DNA from: Saprospiraceae bacterium
Lineage (GTDB): Bacteria > Bacteroidota > Bacteroidia > Chitinophagales > Saprospiraceae
Direction of reading: 5' to 3'
Assembly (NCBI GenBank): GCA_030729925.1
Contig: JANQWK010000012.1
Coordinates: 1,552-65,551 of the forward strand
Length of the DNA: 64,000 nt
Part shown: one piece after another, positions 37,363 through 46,316 of the stretch
How positions within the stretch are numbered: the first letter of the stretch is position 1
Layout: every line of letters begins with the position of its first letter
Program-made: the position numbers and the translations under genes
Notes under the pieces: generated by a model
Database searches by the model: none
Told to the model about the DNA's origin: nothing
What the model saw: the letters and a program-made list of their open reading frames with translations, nothing else

Positions 37363-39231
37363 TTAATCCTGATACCCCTTGGCTTGAAGCTGAAAAAGCT
37401 CGGCATATTTGCCGTTTGCTTCGAGGAGCGATTGGTGGGTACCCATTTCCAGCAGTTGACCGTTTTCCAGGAAGAGGATGAGGTCGGCCATGCGCACGGT
37501 AGAAAACCGGTGGGAAATCAGCACGGCCGTTTTGCCGGAAATGAGTTCGGCAAAACGGTCAAACACTTCCTTCTCGGCACGGGCATCGAGGGAGGCGGTG
37601 GGTTCGTCCAGGATCAACAGCTGTGCCTCGCGCAGGTAGGCGCGGGCAAGGGCGATCTTTTGCCATTGCCCCCCGGACAGTTCGGTGCCGTCCTGAAAAC
37701 GCTTGCCCAGCATTTGGCGGTATTGCTGGGGGAGTTGCCGGATCATGGGGTCGGCCAGACTTTTTTCGGCAGCCTGAACGATTTTTTCCTCGTTGTCTTT
37801 TTCCAAAATATCTCCTATCGCGATATTTTCGGCTGCACTGAGGTTGAAACGCACGTAATCCTGAAAAATGATCCCTATATTGTCTCGAAGGGAGTGCAGT
37901 TCGATGTGCCGCAAATCAATTCCGTCCACGGAAATGTATCCCGAATCAGGTTCGTAGAGCCGAGCGAGGAGTTTGACCAGGGTTGTTTTCCCGGCTCCGT
38001 TTTCTCCTACCAACGCCAGTTTTTTGCCGACAGGCAGGTGGAAACTCAAGTTGCGGACCGCCCAGCGCTCAGAACCGGGATACTTAAAACTCACATCGTG
38101 AAAAGTAAATCCGTCTTTTACCTGGTCGGGAAAAGGTACGGCATTGGGGGCAGATTGGATGTCGGAGCGCAGGTCGAAAAAATCAAACAAATCCTGCAGG
38201 TATAAGGCGCTCTCCGCGATGCGGGAAAACCTGGAGAGGATTTGTTGCAGCATGTTGCGCATGCGGTCAAATGCTCCTGCCAAAAAGGTGAGGGTACCGA
38301 TGGTGATGATCGCCTGCACTGCCTGCAGGGCGATAAATACATACGCGCCATAGTAGGCCAGGGTGCTGAGAAACGACAAGCCCAGACTCCAGGATGCTCT
38401 TTTTACCGACAGGGCCTTATTGGCTTCGTAGTAACGTCTCGAAAGCCGGTCAAAACGCGCTTCCAGAAAACCGGACAGGTTGAATATTTTGACTTCCTTG
38501 GCGGTTTGGTCGCTGGCTCCAATGTAGCGAAGGTAGTCCAACTCCCGGCGTTCGGGAGTCCAGCTGCGGGTCAGGGAATAACTCAGTTGGTTGAAGCGGG
38601 TCTCCCCGATAAAGGAGGGAATGACCGCCAGCACCAGGATGAGGATGAGCCAGGGGTTGAACGCGATCAGTCCTGCACCGAGGGACACCAGGGTGATGCT
38701 GTCCTGCACCTGCGACAAGATCTGCGACATCAGGAGCGTCCGATTGTTGGTTTGCCGCCGTGCCCGCTCGAGCTTGTCGTAAAACTCCGGATCCTCAAAC
38801 TGATACAGGTCCAGGGTGGCAGCATGGCGGATGAGGGCGACAGAGGTTTTGTTCGAGACCAGGTCGCCCAGCAGGCTGTCCAGCAGGATAATGCTGCTGT
38901 TGAGGATTTCAGAGGCTACAACCAAAGCCAGCTCCATGCCAATCCACCACCAAAGTGTACCCAGCTCCTTATTCTCCAGGGTAGCCTGCAGGATGACCTC
39001 GTCAATGATTTCCTTGCCTACCACAAGCATGGCGAGCGGAATCAGCGACTTGACGAGCCTGAGCAACAGGTTGCCCAAGGCCATCTGTGGGTGGGTCTGC
39101 CAGATGAGCTTGAAAAAACGGGGCAGGTTGGAAAGCGATGCGAGTTGGGTGCGAAAACTTTGTGGACTATTTTCCATCTTTGGCCTCTGGTTTTGCTTCA
39201 TGTAACCGATTTGTAGGGCTTCCGGTTGCAT
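37363..39231 (-). CDS. ABC exporter (fused permease and ATPase)
   Basis: A half-transporter of up to 622 residues that should work as a homodimer. Six membrane helices lie in residues 50-330. The ATPase domain has Walker A GENGAGKTTL, signature LSGGQWQKIALARA, Walker B LLILDEPTASLD and switch ISHRFSTV. It may export lipid, peptide or drug; the family (MsbA/lipid A-like) is broad and no neighbour tells the substrate. The start is uncertain: ATG codons lie at 39231, 39201 and 39177, and I give the longest. Confidence 0.9.
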   Translation of the reverse strand: MQPEALQIGYMKQNQRPKMENSPQSFRTQLASLSNLPRFFKLIWQTHPQMALGNLLLRLVKSLIPLAMLVVGKEIIDEVILQATLENKELGTLWWWIGMELALVVASEILNSSIILLDSLLGDLVSNKTSVALIRHAATLDLYQFEDPEFYDKLERARRQTNNRTLLMSQILSQVQDSITLVSLGAGLIAFNPWLILILVLAVIPSFIGETRFNQLSYSLTRSWTPERRELDYLRYIGASDQTAKEVKIFNLSGFLEARFDRLSRRYYEANKALSVKRASWSLGLSFLSTLAYYGAYVFIALQAVQAIITIGTLTFLAGAFDRMRNMLQQILSRFSRIAESALYLQDLFDFFDLRSDIQSAPNAVPFPDQVKDGFTFHDVSFKYPGSERWAVRNLSFHLPVGKKLALVGENGAGKTTLVKLLARLYEPDSGYISVDGIDLRHIELHSLRDNIGIIFQDYVRFNLSAAENIAIGDILEKDNEEKIVQAAEKSLADPMIRQLPQQYRQMLGKRFQDGTELSGGQWQKIALARAYLREAQLLILDEPTASLDARAEKEVFDRFAELISGKTAVLISHRFSTVRMADLILFLENGQLLEMGTHQSLLEANGKYAELFQLQAKGYQD

Positions 39232-39353
39232 GACTTGCGACCACGCGGATTATTTTCCCAAATGCTTGGGGTAATTTTTGCCCGATCATGACATAATTTT
39301 ACAAATTAGTTATTTTTGATGGGCACCTGCCCTTTTTTTAACCTTATAAAACG

Positions 39354-40283
39354 ATGATCATGAAAGCTGATTGGCTCGGCGTGTATCCCGCCCTTACCAC
39401 TAAATTTACTTCCTCGGGCGATCTGGATATCCCCATGTTTTTGCACAATGTTGATGCCCAGATGAAGGCGGGCGTAGATGGTATCATTATTGGCGGTTCT
39501 CTGGGAGAAAGCAGCACGCTGAGTCACGACGAGCGCATCGAGTTGATACAGGCAGCGCGTGATCATGTACAAGGGCGCATCCCCGTGGTGATGAATGTTG
39601 CGGAAGGCTCGCTGCGTTCAGCAGTACAGTTGGCGAAAAGGGCACAAGATGCCGGTGCCGACGGATTTATGCTGCTGCCTCCGATGATGTACAAGCCAAC
39701 GAGTCAGGAAACAGCTGATTATTTTATGGCTTTCGCCAAAAGTACGGATCTTTCTATCCTGGTGTACAACAATCCAGTGGATTACAAAGTCGAGATTACC
39801 CTGGATATGTTCGAACAGTTTGCAGCCCATGACAACATTGCTGCCGTGAAGGAGAGCACCCGCGATATTTCCAATGTGACCCGCATGCGCAACCGCTTTG
39901 GGGATCGCTTTAAGATTCTTTGCGGGGTGGATACGCTTGCGATGGAGGAGTTGCTGATGGGCGCAGATGGCTGGGTGGCAGGATTGGTTTGTGCTTTCCC
40001 GGAGGAAACCGTAGCGATCTATCGCTTGATCAAAGCTGGTCGGATGTCAGAGGCCTTACCCATCTATCGTTGGTTCCTGCCTATCCTGGAGCTGGATATT
40101 GATCCGCAGTTGGTGCAAAACATCAAACTGGCTGAGGTGCTTACCGGGCTGGGCAACGAGAATGTGCGCTTACCGCGCCAGCGCTTGCAAGGGGAACGCC
40201 GGAATGAGGTGTTCCGGATTTTGGCAAAAGGCCTGGAAAACAGACCCAAATTACCGGATTATCTCAGCATAAAAGCACATTGA
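39354..40283 (+). CDS. DapA-family deaminase/aldolase (probable 1-pyrroline-4-hydroxy-2-carboxylate deaminase)
   Basis: A 309-residue TIM-barrel of the dihydrodipicolinate synthase family with Schiff-base Lys166 (AAVKEST) and the active Tyr in LVYNNPVDYK. Family members are dihydrodipicolinate synthase, N-acetylneuraminate lyase and the hydroxyproline-pathway deaminase. Here the next three genes encode a semialdehyde dehydrogenase, a two-Cys proline-racemase-type epimerase and a D-amino-acid-type oxidase. This makes the deaminase of the 4-hydroxyproline route (Pyr4H2C to 2-oxoglutarate semialdehyde) the best fit. The start could also be the ATG at 39360. A TATTTTTG box (39311-39318) may be the -7 element, without a well-placed -33. 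Confidence 0.85.
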   Translation: MIMKADWLGVYPALTTKFTSSGDLDIPMFLHNVDAQMKAGVDGIIIGGSLGESSTLSHDERIELIQAARDHVQGRIPVVMNVAEGSLRSAVQLAKRAQDAGADGFMLLPPMMYKPTSQETADYFMAFAKSTDLSILVYNNPVDYKVEITLDMFEQFAAHDNIAAVKESTRDISNVTRMRNRFGDRFKILCGVDTLAMEELLMGADGWVAGLVCAFPEETVAIYRLIKAGRMSEALPIYRWFLPILELDIDPQLVQNIKLAEVLTGLGNENVRLPRQRLQGERRNEVFRILAKGLENRPKLPDYLSIKAH

Positions 40284-40285
40284 GC

Positions 40286-41866
40286 ATGTTGGAAACAGCC
40301 AATAGAATAGGGTACAGCCTGTCCCGCCTGGGTACAGAGACCTTCCGGGTCTTTAATCCTTATACCCAAACCGAACTCCCCGGTGATTTTGCCGTGGCAA
40401 CGGTGGCAGAGGTTAACCTGGCAGCCGAAAAGGCCTGGCAGGCCTGGCAGGAATACCGCCATTTTTCAGGTCGCCAGAAAGCGGTTTTTTTGCGAGCCAT
40501 CGCAGCCGAACTGGAAGCGCTTGGAGAGACGCTGATCGCAAGGGTGATGGAGGAGACTGCCCTGCCCCGGGCACGGGTGGAGGGTGAGCGCGGACGTACC
40601 TGTGGACAACTGCGGATGTTTGCCGACCTGGTAGAGGATGGCAGCTGGGTGCAGGCCATTATTGATACGGCTTTGCCGGACAGAAAGCCGCTGCCCCGGG
40701 TGGATATTCGCAATATGTTGCAAAGTACCGGGCCGGTAGTGGTGTTTACCGCCAGCAATTTCCCGCTGGCTTTTTCAACAGCCGGCGGAGATACCGCTTC
40801 CGCCCTGGCTGCCGGATGTCCGGTGATTGTTAAGGCGCATGCCTCGCACGCAGGGACAAACGCCCTGGTGAGCGATGCTATCCTGAAGGCAGCCAAAGAA
40901 GCCCAGATGCCTGACGGGGTGTTTGCTTCCCTGCAGGATGCGGGCATCCGAGTTGGAACCCAACTGGTACAACATCCCAGAGTGCAGTCGGTGGCGTTTA
41001 CAGGGTCGTTTCAGGGCGGAATGGCACTGTATAAGGCTGCCCAACAACGCCAGGATCCCATCCCTGTGTTTGCCGAAATGGGCTCGGTGAATCCGGTGTT
41101 CGCGCTTCCCGGAAAATTGGAAAGCGATGCCGAACAGCTGGCTGCTGAGATCGCTGCATCGGTCAACCTCGGGGCAGGTCAGTTTTGCACCAACCCGGGT
41201 GTGGTGGTGATCCAAGACGGTCCTCACGCAGCTGTTTTTGCGACAGCACTTCAACAATCGTTTGAGACCCTCGTGCCTTCGGTCATGCTGAACCGCGGCA
41301 TTTATGAGAATTACCTGCGTGCCCGTGCACATTGTCTGGATGTAGAAGGGGTCAGCGTGGGTTATATTCACCCTGTCGGGGAAAACGAGCGCTGGGAGGC
41401 GTATCCGGCCGTGGCGACCACTACCGGTGCTAACTTTCTGGCTCAACCTTCCCTGCAGGAGGAGGTATTCGGACCCTTTACCCTGCTGGTGCGTTGCGCC
41501 GATAAAGCCGAGATGTTGGCCGTGGCGGATAGCTTCAAGGGACAGCTTACGGCTACCGTGTTTGGGGTAGAAACAGAGTTGCCCGATTGGCGGGCATTGA
41601 TATCAGGCCTTGCCGACAAAGTGGGCCGATTGATTTTTAACGGCGTACCTACCGGCGTGGAGGTGGGACATGCCATGCAGCACGGCGGACCTTTTCCGGC
41701 TGCTACGGATAGTCGTTTTACTTCGGTAGGGAGTTCAGCGATTCGCCGTTTCGCCCGACCGGTAGCTTACCAAAATTGGCCCGATGCCTGGCTACCACCA
41801 GCTTTGCAGGATGCCAATCCCCTGGAAATCGCTCGCTTTGTTAACGGAAAATGGGTCTTACCATGA
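40286..41866 (+). CDS. NADP-type aldehyde dehydrogenase (probable 2-oxoglutarate semialdehyde dehydrogenase)
   Basis: A 526-residue aldehyde dehydrogenase with catalytic Cys301 (GQFCTNPG) and the general-base Glu in FAEMGSVNP. The cofactor segment is FTASNFPLAFSTAGGDTASAL. The length and the FAEMGSVNP / GQFCTNPG pair match the branch that oxidises 2-oxoglutarate semialdehyde to 2-oxoglutarate. The ATG at 40286 lies 2 bp after the preceding stop. The 3' end overlaps the epimerase gene by four bases (ATGA), so the genes are translationally coupled. Confidence 0.9.
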   Translation: MLETANRIGYSLSRLGTETFRVFNPYTQTELPGDFAVATVAEVNLAAEKAWQAWQEYRHFSGRQKAVFLRAIAAELEALGETLIARVMEETALPRARVEGERGRTCGQLRMFADLVEDGSWVQAIIDTALPDRKPLPRVDIRNMLQSTGPVVVFTASNFPLAFSTAGGDTASALAAGCPVIVKAHASHAGTNALVSDAILKAAKEAQMPDGVFASLQDAGIRVGTQLVQHPRVQSVAFTGSFQGGMALYKAAQQRQDPIPVFAEMGSVNPVFALPGKLESDAEQLAAEIAASVNLGAGQFCTNPGVVVIQDGPHAAVFATALQQSFETLVPSVMLNRGIYENYLRARAHCLDVEGVSVGYIHPVGENERWEAYPAVATTTGANFLAQPSLQEEVFGPFTLLVRCADKAEMLAVADSFKGQLTATVFGVETELPDWRALISGLADKVGRLIFNGVPTGVEVGHAMQHGGPFPAATDSRFTSVGSSAIRRFARPVAYQNWPDAWLPPALQDANPLEIARFVNGKWVLP

Positions 41867-42864
41867 AAAAATCATTTTATTGTATAGATGCTCATACCTG
41901 CGGCAATCCTGTGAGGTTGGTCGCAGGTGGCGGCCCCCTGCTCAAGGGCAACAGCATGATGGAGCGCCGACTGCACTTCTTGCAGGAGTTTGACTGGATC
42001 CGACAGGGATTGATGTTCGAGCCCCGCGGCCACGATATGATGTCAGGCAGTATCCTCTATCCCCCTTCAGAACCGGATAACGATATCGGGGTGCTGTTTA
42101 TCGAAACGAGCGGATGTCTGCCCATGTGCGGCCATGGTACCATCGGCACCGTGACCATTGCACTGGAGGAAGGTTTGGTGCAGCCCAAAGTGCCGGGCAA
42201 GCTGCGACTCGAAACTCCGGCAGGATTGGTTTTGGTGGACTACGTCCAAAACGGCCACAAAATTACTTCCGTAAAATTGACCAACGTGCCTTCCTTCTTG
42301 CACAGCGAAAATCTGGAAGTGGAGTGCCCCGACCTGGGGACTTTGTTGGTGGACGTAGCCTACGGGGGCAATTTTTATGCGATCGTGGATCCCCAACCCA
42401 ATTTTCCCGGATTACAAGCCTATACCGCGGCCGACCTGATCCGCTGGAGCCCGGTGATCCGCCGCCGACTCAATGAGCAATTTCATTTTGAACACCCCCT
42501 CAATCCGAATATCAGCGGCCTGAGCCATATTTTGTGGACAGGCGACACGATTGCACCGGAAGCGACTGCGCGAAATGCGGTTTTTTATGGAGAAAAAGCG
42601 ATTGATCGCTCGCCTTGCGGCACGGGCACTTCTGCTCGCATGGCCCAATGGGCTGCCAAAGGCAAACTCAAAAAAGGGGAGCGATTTGTCCACGAAAGTA
42701 TTATCGGAAGCCAATTTGTGGGAATGATCGAGGATCATACCCAATGTGGCTCCTTCGAGGCCATCATTCCCTCCATTGAAGGCTGGGCTAAAATAACAGG
42801 TTACAATCACATCATTATTGATCCGGAAGACGACCCCTATGCCATGGGGTTTCAGGTAATTTGA
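41863..42864 (+). CDS. 4-hydroxyproline 2-epimerase / proline-racemase family
   Basis: A 333-residue cytoplasmic epimerase. Both catalytic cysteines are present, Cys89 (MCGHGTIG) and Cys252 (DRSPCGTGT). This points to an epimerase or racemase rather than to the trans-3-hydroxyproline dehydratases, which have Thr in place of one Cys. The start IDAHTCGNPVR is typical. With its neighbours it should convert trans-4-hydroxy-L-proline to cis-4-hydroxy-D-proline. The ATG at 41863 is chosen for its four-base overlap with the dehydrogenase stop. Confidence 0.92.
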   Translation: MKKSFYCIDAHTCGNPVRLVAGGGPLLKGNSMMERRLHFLQEFDWIRQGLMFEPRGHDMMSGSILYPPSEPDNDIGVLFIETSGCLPMCGHGTIGTVTIALEEGLVQPKVPGKLRLETPAGLVLVDYVQNGHKITSVKLTNVPSFLHSENLEVECPDLGTLLVDVAYGGNFYAIVDPQPNFPGLQAYTAADLIRWSPVIRRRLNEQFHFEHPLNPNISGLSHILWTGDTIAPEATARNAVFYGEKAIDRSPCGTGTSARMAQWAAKGKLKKGERFVHESIIGSQFVGMIEDHTQCGSFEAIIPSIEGWAKITGYNHIIIDPEDDPYAMGFQVI

Positions 42865-42870
42865 CAAGCT

Positions 42871-44115
42871 ATGCGCGTACACATTATTGGTGGAGGAATT
42901 ATTGGGCTTTCCTCAGCTTGGTACCTTCGGAAGGAGGGTTTCGAGGTGACGGTCATTGATGCCCAGGATTTGAAGGAGGGAACGTCTCATGGCAATGCCG
43001 GGATGATCGTTCCAAGTCATTTTATCCCTTTAGCAGCGCCCGGGGTCATTGCCAAAGGCATCAAGTGGATGTTTAGTCGAAAAAGCCCATTCTACATCAA
43101 GCCCCGGCTCAGCCTGGAGTTGGTCGAGTGGCTTTGGACGTTTTACCGCTCTTGCTCGCACGCCCACGTGGAGCGCGCCATGCCGGTACTGCGCGACTAT
43201 AACCTTTGGAGCCGGCAGCTCTACAGCGAACTGGCTTCTCATCCCGACTTCAGATTTTGTTTTGAGCAAAAGGGAATCCTGATGCTGTTCAAAGAAGCCA
43301 AAACGGAGGCGGAGGAGTTTGAATTGGCCGATCAGGCTGCAGAATTAGGGCTGGAAGCCCAAAAACTGTCGGCCGCAGCTACCCAGGCACTGGAACCGGG
43401 ACTTCGCCTGGACGTCCGAGGATCCGTTTATTTTCCCGGCGATGCCCACTTGTATCCCAATCTGCTCATCCGACAACTGACCACAGCACTAAAAAGTCAG
43501 GGTGTAGAATTCCTGACGGGTGCTGCTGTGACCGATTTTGATACCGTCAACGGCAAAATATCTCGCTTGCAACTGAGTACCGGACAGGTGGTTCCCGTAG
43601 AAAAGGTGGTATTGGCAGCAGGCAGTTGGAGCGCAGGTCTGATGAAAAAACTGGGTTTGAAGTTGCTGCTACAGGACGGCAAAGGATATTCTGTGACCCT
43701 GTCCTCACCCGAAAAACGACCGGGTATTCCGGCTTTGCTCAGCGAGGCCAAGGTGGCCGTCACGCCTATGGGCGACGACCTGCGCATCGGGGGCACTCTT
43801 GAGATCAGCAATTTTTCACCGCAGGTGGACAGGCTCCGCTTTCAAGGAATTATGGAAAGTTTGCCGCGATACTATCCCGAACTCAACTCCGGCTGGCAGG
43901 ATTTGTCGAAGGTATGGCACGGATACCGCCCCTGCTCGCCCGATGGTCTCCCGTACATGGGCTTTTCCAAAAAACATGACAACCTACTGGTCGCTACCGG
44001 GCATGCCATGATGGGACTGAGTCTGGGGCCCGCCACAGGAAGAATGGTAGCAGATTTGATGATCGGAAAGCAGCCAGAGGTAAAACTGGATCTGTTTGAC
44101 CCGGCAAGGTTTTGA
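42871..44115 (+). CDS. FAD-dependent D-amino-acid dehydrogenase (probable cis-4-hydroxy-D-proline oxidase)
   Basis: A 414-residue DadA-type flavoprotein. The FAD motif IIGGGIIGLSSAWYL is at the very N-terminus. The rest follows the family: GTSHGNAGMI, the YFPGDAHLYPN region and the closing LLVATGHAMMGLSLGPATGRM. The gene is 6 bp after the epimerase gene, and so is predicted to oxidise its product to 1-pyrroline-4-hydroxy-2-carboxylate, the substrate of the DapA-like enzyme. A general D-amino-acid dehydrogenase is the alternative. Confidence 0.9.
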   Translation: MRVHIIGGGIIGLSSAWYLRKEGFEVTVIDAQDLKEGTSHGNAGMIVPSHFIPLAAPGVIAKGIKWMFSRKSPFYIKPRLSLELVEWLWTFYRSCSHAHVERAMPVLRDYNLWSRQLYSELASHPDFRFCFEQKGILMLFKEAKTEAEEFELADQAAELGLEAQKLSAAATQALEPGLRLDVRGSVYFPGDAHLYPNLLIRQLTTALKSQGVEFLTGAAVTDFDTVNGKISRLQLSTGQVVPVEKVVLAAGSWSAGLMKKLGLKLLLQDGKGYSVTLSSPEKRPGIPALLSEAKVAVTPMGDDLRIGGTLEISNFSPQVDRLRFQGIMESLPRYYPELNSGWQDLSKVWHGYRPCSPDGLPYMGFSKKHDNLLVATGHAMMGLSLGPATGRMVADLMIGKQPEVKLDLFDPARF

Positions 44116-44148
44116 GCGGACAGCTCCGTTTTATCAACAACAACATTC

Positions 44149-46059
44149 ATGATTGCACCTGATGCTTATTTTGGAGAACTATTGGCGCTGCTGAAAACGG
44201 AAAAAGAAGCCGATCTCAGTCAACACCGGGAATTTATTGACAACCTTTCCCTCGATCACAAAAAGAAAAAGGGTTATACCTGGTATCCGCTGCAGATCCT
44301 GAAAAAGGGATTTACTTATGGCGAGCGTGCCTTTGTGCTGATAGAACGCACTTCCCTTCTGGATGAGCCGCACCAGATAAAGGCCGGACACACGGTGCGG
44401 CTGTTTACGATGCAACCTGCGGTAAAACAGGGGGAGCAAACAGGAGTGGTGCACTACGTGGACAAAAACCGCATGAAGGTGATCCTGAACCAGAAGGATC
44501 TCCCCGACTGGATTGACCTGGGGTTGATTGGGGTAGAGCTGATGTTTGACGAACGGACCTACCAGGAGATGGAGCGGGCGCTCAAAACCCTCTTCAAGCC
44601 GGGCAATGGGCGTTTGAAAACCCTCGTGGATGTGCTTTTGGGCAATAGCGCTGCCCACACCAAAGCCAATATTCCCGCCTTGCCTGCAGGCTTTGGAGGA
44701 CTAAACTCCTCTCAGCTCGAGGCCGTTCAACACATTCTCGATGCAGAAGACCTGGCAATTGTGCATGGACCGCCCGGAACGGGCAAAACCACTACGCTCG
44801 TGCAGGCAGTAGTCGCAATGAGTCAGTCGGTCTCCAATATGCTGGTCACTGCCCCGAGCAACACCGCAGTAGATTTGCTAACCGAGCGGCTCCTGTCTGC
44901 CGGTATTCGGGTCGTTCGGATAGGGAATATATCCCGGGTAGATGAAAAAATCATGGAAAGCAGTCTGGAAGTCCAACTTTCAGCCCACCCGGAAGCAAAA
45001 AATATCCGCAAAATTCGCATCCAGGCGGCTGAAAGCAGGAAGACGGCAGCACGTTACAAGCGCCATTTCGGCCATGAAGAGCGGGAAGAGCGGAAGCGAT
45101 TGATGCAGGAAGCCAAGGAAATGTCGGCCTGGGCGAGTCAGCTGGAGCAACGACTGCTGCAGCAGATCCTGGAAGCTGCTCAGGTGATTACCTGCACCCT
45201 TGTAGGAGCCGCTCATCCTACCCTGGATGGCTTTCATTTTCCGGTAGTATTTATTGACGAAGCAGCTCAAGCATTAGAGCCGGCCAATTGGATCCCGATA
45301 CTTCGCTCGGACAAAGTCGTCCTGGCGGGTGACCCCTTTCAACTCCCCCCTACGGTCAAATCAGCTCAGGCAGAAAGAGCAGGGCTGGGCAAAACCCTCA
45401 TGGAGCGCTGTCTGGATCGGGGTGCTCCTGCAGCAGTCCTGAAAACCCAGTACCGCATGCACGAAACCATCATGGGGTTTTCCAACCACTATTTTTACAA
45501 AGACCAGCTCGAGGCCGCCGAACAGGTGAAAGATCACCGACTGGCCACTGCAGACAACCAGCCGCTGATCTTTATTGATACAGCAGGTTGTGGATTTGAA
45601 GAAGAAACCAAGGCTCCCTTTCAAAGCAAATTCAACAAAGGGGAGTGCCATATCATCTACGAGCATTTTTTTAGCCTGTACCAGGATTTTCCGCTCGAAA
45701 TGATCCCCGAAATCGCCATTTTGTCTCCTTACATGGAACAAGTCCTGCACCTGCGCAACTTCTTTGAAGAAATGCCGCTCAGTCAGGGCGTAGCGCTGAC
45801 GATAAGCACCATTGACGGATTTCAAGGACAAGAACGGGATGTCGTGTATATTTCCCTGGTTCGCGCCAACCCTAAAGGGAAAATTGGCTTCCTGTCAGAC
45901 ATCCGCCGCATGAATGTAGCCATGACCCGCGCCAGAAAACAGCTTGTAGTGGTGGGGGACAGTTCGACCATCGGGCAGCATCCCTTTTACAAAGCCTTTC
46001 TGGACTACTGTGATGCCGTTGGCGCCTATCGAACAGCCTGGGAATACATGAGTTATTGA
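44149..46059 (+). CDS. Superfamily 1 helicase (Upf1/IGHMBP2-like)
   Basis: A 636-residue cytoplasmic ATP-dependent helicase. An OB-like N-terminal part (about 1-180) is followed by motif Q/I GPPGTGKTTTLVQAV, motif II FIDEAAQALEP, motif III GDPFQLPPTV, QYRMHE, and motifs V-VI TIDGFQGQERDVVYISL and NVAMTRARK. A Lys/Arg/Glu-rich insert (about 280-330) forms a coiled stalk as in SF1B enzymes. It should unwind DNA or RNA. It starts 33 bp after the hydroxyproline operon on the same strand, so read-through transcription is possible, but no functional link is expected. Confidence 0.92.
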   Translation: MIAPDAYFGELLALLKTEKEADLSQHREFIDNLSLDHKKKKGYTWYPLQILKKGFTYGERAFVLIERTSLLDEPHQIKAGHTVRLFTMQPAVKQGEQTGVVHYVDKNRMKVILNQKDLPDWIDLGLIGVELMFDERTYQEMERALKTLFKPGNGRLKTLVDVLLGNSAAHTKANIPALPAGFGGLNSSQLEAVQHILDAEDLAIVHGPPGTGKTTTLVQAVVAMSQSVSNMLVTAPSNTAVDLLTERLLSAGIRVVRIGNISRVDEKIMESSLEVQLSAHPEAKNIRKIRIQAAESRKTAARYKRHFGHEEREERKRLMQEAKEMSAWASQLEQRLLQQILEAAQVITCTLVGAAHPTLDGFHFPVVFIDEAAQALEPANWIPILRSDKVVLAGDPFQLPPTVKSAQAERAGLGKTLMERCLDRGAPAAVLKTQYRMHETIMGFSNHYFYKDQLEAAEQVKDHRLATADNQPLIFIDTAGCGFEEETKAPFQSKFNKGECHIIYEHFFSLYQDFPLEMIPEIAILSPYMEQVLHLRNFFEEMPLSQGVALTISTIDGFQGQERDVVYISLVRANPKGKIGFLSDIRRMNVAMTRARKQLVVVGDSSTIGQHPFYKAFLDYCDAVGAYRTAWEYMSY

Positions 46060-46075
46060 GTGTGTTTTTCGTTTT

Positions 46076-46177
46076 AATGTACTGAAATTCAGCATTTTAA
46101 AACACAGGTGGAAGCCACCTTAAGGTGCCTTCCACCTGATTACCCTTATTAATACCTCGGCATCCAAAAAAGTAACC
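46076..46177 (-). repeat. Dispersed intergenic hairpin repeat, copy C (reverse orientation)
   Basis: Read on the minus strand this copy runs GGTTACTTTTTTG, GTATTAATAAGGGTAAT, the palindromic core 46105-46138 and a tail TGTTTTAAAATGCTGAAT-TTCAGTACATT shared with copy A. The arms are GTGGAAG/CTTCCAC, fully paired. Relative to the flanks the core is inverted: its internal mismatch is G-G here and C-C in copies A and B. It lies between the convergent helicase and exbD genes. Confidence 0.8.
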
Positions 46178-46251
46178 ATCCTTTTGTGCGCGATTTCAGG
46201 GAGCGAACAATAAAAATGCTGAAGGGGGGGACTGTATTTAGGTGAGAAAGG

Positions 46252-46300
46252 GGCAAAAAAAATGCCGAAGGAGTGAAGCACTCATTCGGCATTTTAGGAA
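46252..46300 (-). terminator. Terminator of the exbB-exbD transcript
   Basis: ATGCCGAA / TTCGGCAT and AGTG / CACT pair around AAG. On the minus strand the hairpin is followed by eight T. It lies just after the stop of the last exbD gene. Confidence 0.85.
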
Positions 46301-46316
46301 AAAAATCAGATACAAA

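Noticed and set aside
39311-39318. TATTTTTG as promoter -7 of the hydroxyproline operon
   Set aside because: The nearest upstream TTTG is 30 bases away, beyond the usual 17-23; kept only as a note in the gene entry.
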